Assembly: GCA_017542345.1 (NCBI GenBank)
Contig: JAFXXI010000028.1
Coordinates: forward strand, 1 to 64,000
Reading direction: 5' to 3'
From: Bacteroidales bacterium
GTDB taxonomy: Bacteria; Bacteroidota; Bacteroidia; Bacteroidales; P3
Length of the DNA stretch: 64,000 bases
Numbering within the stretch: position 1 is the stretch's first letter; every line of letters begins with the position of its first letter. The position numbers and the translations under genes are program-made. Below the pieces are notes generated by a model. It saw only the letters and a program-made list of their open reading frames with translations, made no database searches and was not told the origin of the DNA. Shown piece by piece: positions 57,189 through 64,000 of this stretch.

Positions 57189-59357
57189 ATGGGATGTATG
57201 GAGAACGCAGAACTGGATTTGGCGAGGCGCTATGTCGAGCAGACGGGAGTGAGTGTGTTTCTGACCGGCAAAGCCGGTACCGGCAAGACGACATTCCTGC
57301 GCCAGGTGGCGGCTGAATGCCCCAAGCGGCATGTGGTGGTGGCCCCCACGGGGGTGGCGGCCGTCAATGCCGGAGGCGTGACGATACACTCGTTCTTCCA
57401 GTTGCCCTTCGACCCCTATCTGCCCGATGTCAAAGAGCTGGTGACGGAATACCAGTTGCCCGAGAGCCACAAGGCTTTGAGCCGAAGCAAGGTGGATATT
57501 ATACGCACGTTGGAGTTGCTGATTATCGACGAGATAAGTATGGTGCGTGCCGACCTGCTGGATGCCGTGGATATGACGCTGCGGCGCTACCGGCGTAGCA
57601 GCCGCCCCTTCGGCGGCGTGCAACTACTGATGATAGGCGATGTGCACCAGTTGCCGCCCGTGGTGACGGAGCGCGAACGCCTGTACATGGAGCGCGTCTA
57701 TCCTTCGCCGTTTTTCTTCCATAGCAAGGCATTGCAGCGGATGCCCTATGTGACGATTGAGCTGACCCATGTGTACCGCCAGCAGGATGCCGCCTTTGTG
57801 GCGCTGCTGAACCGGGTGCGCGACAACCAGCTCGACGCTGCCACGCTCAATATGCTGAACAGCCGTGTCGTCCCCCAGACAATCAAGCAATCAAGCGGCC
57901 AGGCCATAACCTTGACGACCCACAACCACCAGTCCGACGCCATCAACAGCCGCCACATGGCTGCCCTGAAAGGGGCGAGGCGCACGCTGGAGGCGGTGGT
58001 CAGCGGCAACTTCCCCGACAGCATGATGCCTATAGAGCGTACGCTGGAGGTGAAGGTGGGCGAGCGGGTGATGTATGTGAAAAATGATACCTCGGGTGCT
58101 CACCGCTACTACAATGGCAAGTTGGGCACAGTGACGGATTTTGTGGAAGAGGACGGCAACCTGTATGTGGAGGTGACGGACGACGACGGCGACACCGTCA
58201 GAGTGGGACGTGAGACGTGGGAGAACCTGAAATACAGTGTGGACGGTAAAGACAACAGTATTGTGCAGGAGGTGGAAGGCACCTTTGTCCAGTACCCCTT
58301 GCGGGCGGCGTGGGCGGTGACCATCCATAAAGCACAGGGGCTTACCTTCGACCATGTGGCGGTCAATGCCGCCGACGCCTTTGCCTTCGGACAGGTGTAT
58401 GTGGCGTTGAGCCGCTGCCGGAGTCTGGAGGGGTTGGTGCTGACCACCCCGCTCTCCGCCTCGGCGGGAATAGGCGATGCCGACGTGCAGCGCTTCTGCG
58501 ACGCACAGCCGGCGTGGGAGGAGGTGGAGGGCGCGGTGTCGCAGTACGAGCGGCAGTACTACTACGAGCAGCTGTGCGACCTGTTCGGCATGGAGGGACT
58601 GCTGGCCGACACCGAGCGGCTGTCGCAGGCCTATGGCCCCGTCGCCAAGCTCTACCCCAAGAAGGCAGCGTCAATGAAAGGATTGCGGGACACCATGGTC
58701 GATCTGACGTCGGTAGGGGAACGCTTCCGCAACCAGCTGATGCGTCTGCCGCAGGAGCAGCATGCCGAGCGGGTTGGGAAGGGGTCGGCCTACTACGCGG
58801 CGCAGCTGACGGCCTTTGCCTCGGCCCTGACGGTGTTGCTCGAAGTGGAGGTGGACAATAAGGAGGTGGCCAAGCAGATAAAGGAGGCCGGCGACACCCT
58901 CACGGAGAGCGTGGGACTGAAACTGGCCTGTATGAAGAAGGTTGAGGCGGAGGGCTTCAGCGTTGCCGCGGTGCAGCGCGTGAAGTCGGACTACCTGATT
59001 GGCGGCAAGCAGAAATCGCGTGGGCGCAAAGCCGCGTCTGTCGGGAAGGAGATGCGCGATGACAGCCCGAACGAACAGTTGATGGAACTGCTGCGGCTGT
59101 GGCGCAAGGCCAAGGCCGAAGAGATGGGCCGACCGGTTTATGTTGTGCTACAGCAGAAGGCGCTGTTGGCCATAGCCCGCGAGAAGCCGCGCACGGCGAA
59201 GGAACTGCTCAGCCTGCCGGGCATTGGGAAGCGCACGGTGGAGCAGTATGGCGCGGAGATACTCGACATTGTGGCAGACTGCGCGGAAGAGGAAAAGGAC
59301 TGGTGGGGCACAATAAAAAACTGGTGGGGCACAATAAAAAAGGGAAAAACCAGTTAA
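57189..59357 (+). CDS. Pif1/RecD-type helicase with C-terminal HRDC domain
   Basis: 722 residues; an ATG three codons in (57198) is equally likely. The SF1B motor has Walker A TGKAGTGKTTFL, APTGVAAVNAGGVTIHSFF, Walker B LLIIDEISMV, IGDVHQLPPV, TIHKAQGLTFD and YVALSRCRSLEGL (motif VI). After a long middle region an HRDC domain (about 628-700: LLRLWRKAKAEEMGRPVY, LSLPGIGKRTVEQYG) should aid DNA binding. Pif1-like helicases unwind G-quadruplexes and R-loops. The C-terminal tail is a duplicated WWGTIK peptide from a 21-bp tandem duplication. It lies 33 bp after nadE. Confidence 0.9.
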   Translation: MGCMENAELDLARRYVEQTGVSVFLTGKAGTGKTTFLRQVAAECPKRHVVVAPTGVAAVNAGGVTIHSFFQLPFDPYLPDVKELVTEYQLPESHKALSRSKVDIIRTLELLIIDEISMVRADLLDAVDMTLRRYRRSSRPFGGVQLLMIGDVHQLPPVVTERERLYMERVYPSPFFFHSKALQRMPYVTIELTHVYRQQDAAFVALLNRVRDNQLDAATLNMLNSRVVPQTIKQSSGQAITLTTHNHQSDAINSRHMAALKGARRTLEAVVSGNFPDSMMPIERTLEVKVGERVMYVKNDTSGAHRYYNGKLGTVTDFVEEDGNLYVEVTDDDGDTVRVGRETWENLKYSVDGKDNSIVQEVEGTFVQYPLRAAWAVTIHKAQGLTFDHVAVNAADAFAFGQVYVALSRCRSLEGLVLTTPLSASAGIGDADVQRFCDAQPAWEEVEGAVSQYERQYYYEQLCDLFGMEGLLADTERLSQAYGPVAKLYPKKAASMKGLRDTMVDLTSVGERFRNQLMRLPQEQHAERVGKGSAYYAAQLTAFASALTVLLEVEVDNKEVAKQIKEAGDTLTESVGLKLACMKKVEAEGFSVAAVQRVKSDYLIGGKQKSRGRKAASVGKEMRDDSPNEQLMELLRLWRKAKAEEMGRPVYVVLQQKALLAIAREKPRTAKELLSLPGIGKRTVEQYGAEILDIVADCAEEEKDWWGTIKNWWGTIKKGKTS
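59300..59341 (+). repeat. Perfect 21-bp tandem duplication at the helicase 3' end
   Basis: CTGGTGGGGCACAATAAAAA plus one A occurs twice back to back (59300-59320 and 59321-59341). It adds seven codons per unit and ends just before the stop. Confidence 0.9.
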
Positions 59358-59383
59358 AGAAAAAAAAGATAAACCACAAGGAT

Positions 59384-60919
59384 ATGAAACGCATTCTTTT
59401 ATCTGCCGTGATGGCGGTCGCGCTGCTTGCGCCGATGTCGCTACGGGCGCAGATGCAGGCGCTGTTCGGCTACTCGACATTCTACCTGCCCGAGCAGGAC
59501 CGGCCGTATATGGAGACCTACCTTCAGTTCGACGCATGGACGATGCAGTTCGAGAAGCAGTCGAACGGCGTGTACCGCGCGACGGTGGAGGTGACGCTGG
59601 TGGCGCGGCAGCAGGACTCGGTGTGCTATGTGAAGAAGTACGACCTGGCAAGTCCTACGGTGGCGAGCCTGGACGAGTTGGACTTCAGCTTCATCGACGT
59701 GCAGCGCTTCTCACTGACCAACGGGGTGTATGATATCGAGGTGACGCTGCGCGACAAAGGCACCGACGCCCCCGCGGCACAGGTGCTGGAGAAGGTGGTG
59801 GTGAGCTATGACCGCACGCATCCCGCGATGTCGAGTGTGCAGCCTATGGCCGAGGTGCATCCGACGCAAGGCGAGGGCAACATCCTGTCGCGCAACGGCT
59901 ACGACATGGAGCCCTATGTCAACGATTTCTACCCCGAGCAGGTGGAGGAGCTGAACTACTATTATGAGGTCTACAACATCGACAAGGAAATCGGTCGCAA
60001 GCCGTTCCTGGCGATGGCCTATGTGGAGCGCCAGGAGACGGGCGCGAGATACGAGGATGTGCAGATGATGAGCCGCAAGAACAGCGCGCCGCTGGTGCCT
60101 GTCTACGGCAGTTTGGACATCAGCAAGCTGCCCTCGGGCAACTACAACCTGGTGGTGGAGCTGCGCAACCGCGACGGCGAGACGATGCTCTACAAACGTG
60201 TGCCCTTCTACCGCTCCAACCCGGGAGTGAAAGGCAAGGAACTGAGCGACTTTGCCACCACATTCGCCGGCAAATACACCGACGAGGAGCAGTTGAATAT
60301 CTACATTGACGGACTCTATCCTATTGCCTCGGAGGCCGAGAAACAGGTGGCGCAGGAGCTGGTGAAGCGCCCGGGTCTGGAGGAGAAACAGGCGTTTCTC
60401 TACCGCTTCTGGACGGAGCGCAATGCCATGGCGGCCGAAGCGGAATGGTTGAAATACAAGGAGCGCATCGACTATGTACAGGAGCACTTCAGCTATCCGC
60501 GCACACCGGGTATACATACCGATTTCGGCCGCGTGTACCTGCAGTATGGTCCGCCGGATTTCATAAGGGACGAGAAAAACTATGTGTCAGCCAACCGCAT
60601 CGGAAGCCACAACGAGCAGCCTTTCGAGACAATGCAGCTGGGCGAGGATCAGAATGCGACAGACCCCTTGGCGGGTACCTCGCAGGGCCATGTGCACTAC
60701 CTGCCCTACCAGTTCTGGCGCTACAACAAGCTCGACACCGACGACCCGAACCGCGTGTTCCTGTTCTGGGACGAGCACCGCTCGGGTTATTATCGCTTGC
60801 TGAACAGCAACGCCCGCGGCGAGGTGCAGGAGATAGGCTGGGAACGCCGCCTGTGCCGCCAGCAGCTGCCGGAAGGAGTGTTGGGCGAGGTTGGCGAGCA
60901 GTTCAACAGAGGCTATTGA
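59384..60919 (+). CDS. GWxTD domain-containing exported protein
   Basis: 511 residues from the ATG at 59384, giving the signal peptide MKRILLSAVMAVALLAPMSLRAQ. The N-terminal half is beta-rich (about 30-300). The C-terminal third carries the GWxTD region, here YRFWTERNAMAAEAEWLKYKE, then the conserved YPRTPGIHTDFGRVYLQYGPPD and QFWRYNK. Proteins of this family are common in Bacteroidota and have no established function; an envelope role is likely. It is followed within 2 bp by the acyltransferase gene. Confidence 0.88.
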   Translation: MKRILLSAVMAVALLAPMSLRAQMQALFGYSTFYLPEQDRPYMETYLQFDAWTMQFEKQSNGVYRATVEVTLVARQQDSVCYVKKYDLASPTVASLDELDFSFIDVQRFSLTNGVYDIEVTLRDKGTDAPAAQVLEKVVVSYDRTHPAMSSVQPMAEVHPTQGEGNILSRNGYDMEPYVNDFYPEQVEELNYYYEVYNIDKEIGRKPFLAMAYVERQETGARYEDVQMMSRKNSAPLVPVYGSLDISKLPSGNYNLVVELRNRDGETMLYKRVPFYRSNPGVKGKELSDFATTFAGKYTDEEQLNIYIDGLYPIASEAEKQVAQELVKRPGLEEKQAFLYRFWTERNAMAAEAEWLKYKERIDYVQEHFSYPRTPGIHTDFGRVYLQYGPPDFIRDEKNYVSANRIGSHNEQPFETMQLGEDQNATDPLAGTSQGHVHYLPYQFWRYNKLDTDDPNRVFLFWDEHRSGYYRLLNSNARGEVQEIGWERRLCRQQLPEGVLGEVGEQFNRGY

Positions 60920-60920
60920 T

Positions 60921-61745
60921 GTGCGGCTGATTGCGGACATAGTGTATTTGGTCATCTACCATCTCGTGGGATACCGCCGCGGGGTGGTGAGACGCAATCT
61001 GGCCAATGCTTTTCCGGAAAAGGAAGAGCGTGAGCGGAAGCTGATTGAGCGCCGCTACTACCACCACCTGGCCGATATAGCGGTGGAGTTTGTGCATAAC
61101 CTCTTCGCCTCGCCGGTGTCCATCAAACGGCGTTACAGGATTGTCAACCGTGAGGTGGTGGACCGCTACTACGAACGCGGGCAGACGGTGATACTGCTGA
61201 GCGCGCATTACAACAACTGGGAGTATATGGTGTCGTCGCTCAACATGCAGATGCTGCACCACGGTATCGGTGTAGGCAAGCCGCTGAACGACAACTTGAC
61301 AGGACCCTTCATTGCCCGGAGGCGCATACGTTATGGCACCGAGGTGGTCGACCAGCGGGATGTGCGGCAGGTGGTGGAGTACTATGACCGATACCATGTG
61401 CCGTGTGCGTTGATGATGCTGGGTGACCAGTCGCCGAGCAATGCGGCGAAGAGCTACTGGACGCGCTTCCTGAATCAGGACACGGCCTTCCTTTATGGCG
61501 CCGAGTATTTCGCCCGCAAGTATGGCTATCCGGTGCTGTACTATGTGGTGAAGAAAGTGCGCCGCGGCTACTATGAGGTGACATTCACGCCCTTCTGCGA
61601 ACATCCGCGGGAGGTGGCACAGTACGAGATAGTGGAGCGCTATGCGCGCACCCTTGAGAAACAGATAGAGGAGCAGCCTGAATACTGGCTCTGGAGCCAT
61701 AGGCGCTGGAAACTCACTAAACCAGAACAACACAGCAATGAATAA
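60921..61745 (+). CDS. LpxL/HtrB-like lipid acyltransferase
   Basis: About 274 residues. The LPLAT motif HYNNWE (H-x4-E) lies in LLSAHYNNWEYM; the N-terminal block YRRGVVRRNLANAFPEK and DQSPSNAAKSYWTRFLNQDTAF are typical of lipid A late acyltransferases in Bacteroidota. The start is uncertain. GTG at 60921, one base after the preceding stop, is favoured by coupling; TTG at 60891 inside the upstream gene is the alternative. Either leaves the N-terminus ~15 residues shorter than usual relatives. The end overlaps the GT2 gene by 8 bp. Confidence 0.88.
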   Translation: MRLIADIVYLVIYHLVGYRRGVVRRNLANAFPEKEERERKLIERRYYHHLADIAVEFVHNLFASPVSIKRRYRIVNREVVDRYYERGQTVILLSAHYNNWEYMVSSLNMQMLHHGIGVGKPLNDNLTGPFIARRRIRYGTEVVDQRDVRQVVEYYDRYHVPCALMMLGDQSPSNAAKSYWTRFLNQDTAFLYGAEYFARKYGYPVLYYVVKKVRRGYYEVTFTPFCEHPREVAQYEIVERYARTLEKQIEEQPEYWLWSHRRWKLTKPEQHSNE

Positions 61746-62751
61746 GACAGCAGTCGTCATACTCAACTGGAACGGGCTCGCCATGCTGGAGCGCTTCATG
61801 TCTTCGGTGGTGCAGCATACGGCGGCGGAGGTGGTGGTGGCCGACAACGGCTCCACCGACGGGTCGCTCGCCTTCCTGCAGCAGAACTACCCGCAGGTGA
61901 GACTTATCACGCTCGACAGGAACTACGGATTTGCAGAAGGCTACAACAAGGCGTTGGCTGATGTGGAGGCGGAGTACTATGTGTTGCTCAATAGCGACGT
62001 GGAATGTACGGCAGGATGGGTGGAGCCTGTGGTGGCGACGATGGATGCCCATCCCGACATTGCTGTCTGCCAGCCCAAATTGCTGATGTACGATGACAAG
62101 AGCCGCTTCGAGTATGCCGGTGGTGCGGGGGGCTTTGTGGACAAGTATGGGTACCCCTTCTGCCGCGGGCGCCTGTTCTCGACGCTGGAGAAGGACGAGG
62201 GACAGTATGACGACGCTTGCGACATCTTCTGGGCCACTGGAGCCGCCATGTTTGTCCGCGCCTCGGTGTGGAAGGAACTCGGTGGCCTCGATGGTGACTT
62301 CTTTGCCCACATTGAGGAGATTGACTTCTGCTGGCGTGTGCACAACGCGGGACATCGTGTGGCCTACTGCCCGCAGTCGGTGCTCTACCATGTCGGCGGC
62401 GGTACGCTGCCCAAGAGCAATCCCTTCAAAACGCAGCTCAACTTCCGCAACAACCTCTCCATGCTCTACAAGAACCTGCCCTCAAACCGCCGCTGGTGGG
62501 TGCTCGCCACCCGCATGTGGCTTGACCGTGTGGCGGCGCTCAAGTTCCTGATGGAAGGCCATCGGGGCGAGTACCTCGCCGTCCGCAAGGCCCACAGGGA
62601 GTACAGGGCGTGGAAGCCTGCGCTGAAGGCCAAGCGCGAGGCCATAAAACCAAAACAGGTGCCCTGTGTGTATCAGGGGCACCTGCTTGTGGATTATTAT
62701 CTGCTGCGGCGCAGTCGCTTCAGCGACCTGCGCGGGCGGTTCACTGATTAG
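61738..62751 (+). CDS. Glycosyltransferase family 2 (rhamnosyltransferase-like)
   Basis: 337 residues. GT-A fold: AVVILNWNGLAMLERFMSS, VVADNGSTDGS, NYGFAEGYNKAL, LLNSDVECTAGW with the donor/metal motif, and the acceptor region FFAHIEEIDFCWRVHNAGH. It resembles bacterial rhamnosyl/galactofuranosyl transferases, with a short basic C-terminal extension (KAKREAIKPKQ). It overlaps the lipid acyltransferase, suggesting joint work on a lipid-linked glycan or lipid A. The 3' end overlaps the convergent OmpH-like gene by 11 bp. Confidence 0.92.
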   Translation: MNKTAVVILNWNGLAMLERFMSSVVQHTAAEVVVADNGSTDGSLAFLQQNYPQVRLITLDRNYGFAEGYNKALADVEAEYYVLLNSDVECTAGWVEPVVATMDAHPDIAVCQPKLLMYDDKSRFEYAGGAGGFVDKYGYPFCRGRLFSTLEKDEGQYDDACDIFWATGAAMFVRASVWKELGGLDGDFFAHIEEIDFCWRVHNAGHRVAYCPQSVLYHVGGGTLPKSNPFKTQLNFRNNLSMLYKNLPSNRRWWVLATRMWLDRVAALKFLMEGHRGEYLAVRKAHREYRAWKPALKAKREAIKPKQVPCVYQGHLLVDYYLLRRSRFSDLRGRFTD

Positions 62752-63361
62752 CTTTTACATTCCTGTATTCCTCGTTGAGGCCGTTGACAATCTCGTCGGT
62801 GATGTCCATGGCGGGGTTGACGTATAGGGTGGGGGAGTCGTTGAAGGTTTTGCGGAGGATGATGTCGAACTGCTGGTTGGCGGCGTTATATTCGCGGATA
62901 TAGGCGAAGATGGCGTTGAGCAGCTTGGTGTTCTCCGACATCTGGCGTTCGAGGATCTTGGCGCTGAGTTCCTGCTCCAGCGTGGACATCTTCTCGGCGC
63001 GCTGCTTCAGCTCGGCCTCCTTCTTCTGCTGTTGCGTCAGCGTCATGCTGGCGCCGTTCTTTAGGTAGTCCTGGTAGTCGTTCTGGAACTGCTCCATCTG
63101 CTTGCGGCCGTAGGCTTCCTGCTGGTCCTTGTAGGCATAGAGCTCCTTCTCCATGTCGATGGCGTACTCGTATTTGGCCAGCAGCGTGTCGGTGTTGACA
63201 TAGGCCACGGTGAGGCCGCCTTCTTTGATCAGGGGTTCTGTGGCGTCGGCGTTGACTTTGCTCTTGGTGCCGAAGCCGGTGAAATGGATGACATAGATGC
63301 CTATGAGGCCGAGGAGGAGGATGGCGTTGCAGGCGATGAGGATTTTGCTTGTTTTTTCCAT
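62741..63361 (-). CDS. OmpH/Skp-like periplasmic chaperone
   Basis: 206 residues. An N-terminal membrane segment (ILIACNAILLLGLIGIYVI) may be an uncleaved anchor. The mature part starts LTVAYVNTDTLLAKYEYA, the family's first strand; a long charged coiled coil follows (about 75-150, KQMEQFQNDYQDYLKN to KMSTLEQELSAKI), then a C-terminal strand region (QFDIILRKTFNDSPTLYVNPAMDIT). Skp-like proteins escort unfolded outer-membrane proteins. It is 7 bp downstream of gltX. Confidence 0.86.
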   Translation of the reverse strand: MEKTSKILIACNAILLLGLIGIYVIHFTGFGTKSKVNADATEPLIKEGGLTVAYVNTDTLLAKYEYAIDMEKELYAYKDQQEAYGRKQMEQFQNDYQDYLKNGASMTLTQQQKKEAELKQRAEKMSTLEQELSAKILERQMSENTKLLNAIFAYIREYNAANQQFDIILRKTFNDSPTLYVNPAMDITDEIVNGLNEEYRNVKANQ

Positions 63362-63368
63362 AGTTGTA

Positions 63369-64000
63369 TTAATTTTCAGTTTTCAATTTCTCAATGGCAC
63401 GCTGTACGCGGCTTATGGTCTCGTCTTTGCCTATCATCAACATCAGCGTAATCATGTCGGGACCTACGGTGCGGCCCACCACGGCGATGCGCAGCGAGTT
63501 CATCACCTTGCCGGTGTTGAGTCCGTTGGCGGCGATATAGTCGTCCAGCAGCGCCTTGTGGATGGCGTCGTGCTCGAAGGGCACCGTCTCCAAGATTTCA
63601 ATGACTTTGGCCATGTGGATGTGCATGTCGGGTGTCCAACGTTTGGCCACGTCCTTCTCGTTGTACTCGGTCGGAGCCTGGAAGAAGTAGCTGCAGGTGT
63701 CCCACAGTTCACAGGGGAATGTGATGCGCTCTTTCATCAAGCCGGCCACCTTCACCACATAGTTGTGATCGGAGCTGATGCCGCGTTCGCCGAGCTGCTT
63801 TTCAAGGTAGGAGGCCACCTGCTCGTCGCTGAGCATCTGGAAGTACTCGTGGTTGAACCATTTGGCTTTCTCAAGGTTGAATCGTGCACCGTTCTTGCTC
63901 ACATGCTCTATGTTGAAGAGCTTTATCAGCTCATCCATGCTCATCAGTTCCTGCTCGGTGCCCGGGTTCCATCCCATCAGGGCCAGCATGTTGACCACCG
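63369..64000 (-). CDS. gltX: Glutamyl-tRNA synthetase, C-terminal part (N-terminus outside window)
   Basis: The last ~210 residues of GltX, running off the window edge. The visible part begins at the end of the catalytic domain (MLALMGWNPGTEQELMSMDEL, FNIEHVSKNGARFNLEKAKWFNHEYF) and continues into the helical anticodon-binding domain, ending GRTVGPDMITLMLMIGKDETISR and the conserved RVQRAIEKL. The HIGH motif is outside. The KMSKS motif is also outside. The stop lies 7 bp before the OmpH-like gene. Confidence 0.93.
   Translation of the reverse strand, partial: VVNMLALMGWNPGTEQELMSMDELIKLFNIEHVSKNGARFNLEKAKWFNHEYFQMLSDEQVASYLEKQLGERGISSDHNYVVKVAGLMKERITFPCELWDTCSYFFQAPTEYNEKDVAKRWTPDMHIHMAKVIEILETVPFEHDAIHKALLDDYIAANGLNTGKVMNSLRIAVVGRTVGPDMITLMLMIGKDETISRVQRAIEKLKTEN

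Noticed and set aside
62656..62685. Hairpin CAGGTGCCCTG/CAGGGGCACCTG near the end of the GT2 gene as a terminator
   Set aside because: It lies inside coding sequence 66 bp before the stop, has a bulge and lacks a T-run.

Overview
This window is a gene-dense stretch of a Bacteroidales (Bacteroidota) chromosome, moderately GC-rich. Four things support the placement. Promoters follow the TTTG-N19/20-TAnnTTTG pattern, most often reading TATCTTTG. Starts lack clear Shine-Dalgarno sequences. Two exported proteins end in type B (CHU_C) and one in type A Por/T9SS sorting domains. A GldH-like lipoprotein and a partial rnfBCDGE cluster are present. I cannot name the genus. No prophage, insertion sequence or CRISPR array was seen; the unusual content is in the repeats.

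Layout. 1-1352 (minus): an acyl-CoA dehydrogenase cut by the window edge, preceded by ridA. 1708-5155 (plus): MBOAT acyltransferase, SGNH-like partner and anmK, then tRNA-CAT with its own promoter and terminator. 5438-7604 (plus): meaB and hemW. 7590-8896 (minus): a universal stress protein and a SPOR protein. 9112-13563 (plus): rnfB-C-D-G-E without rnfA, followed by two secreted proteins. 17368-22635 (plus): dnaG, an NtrC-like AAA+ activator without receiver, aroA and miaA, ended by a strong terminator. 22698-32434 (minus): lipoprotein/hbd/crt, cca with a MORN lipoprotein, META/Nudix/dprA, and two secreted proteins. 32754-40497 (plus): GT4, lepB, parC, GT4 and hflX. 40491-46308 (minus): a T9SS cargo, asd, gldH-like and uvrC with nested stop/start overlaps. 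46614-55234 (minus): topA, GT2 fusion, outer-membrane barrel, coaD, recG, a truncated GNAT and mltG. 55596-62751 (plus): nadE, a Pif1-type helicase with HRDC, a GWxTD protein, an LpxL-like acyltransferase and GT2. 62741-64000 (minus): an OmpH/Skp-like protein and the C-terminal part of gltX.

Functional themes. There is envelope building and export (glycosyltransferases, O-acetylation, lipid acylation, signal peptidase, chaperone, T9SS cargo). There is anaerobic CoA and electron metabolism: crt, hbd and an acyl-CoA dehydrogenase resemble parts of a crotonyl/butyryl-CoA route, Rnf links ferredoxin/NADH to an ion gradient, and meaB points to methylmalonyl-CoA mutase. Replication and repair genes are also well represented (dnaG, parC, topA, recG, uvrC, dprA).

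Most unusual signals. (1) Four copies of a structured C-rich/G-rich intergenic element with an 11-bp internal period; two copies share about 30 bp of flanking head sequence. (2) More than ten short arrays with a 7-bp period, many sitting in frame inside conserved genes. (3) A near-perfect 27-bp inverted repeat inside a glycosyltransferase gene. (4) An NAD synthetase whose glutaminase domain appears to have lost its catalytic Glu and Cys. (5) An Rnf cluster that stops before rnfA. (6) Promoters placed so close to start codons that the messages should be nearly leaderless.
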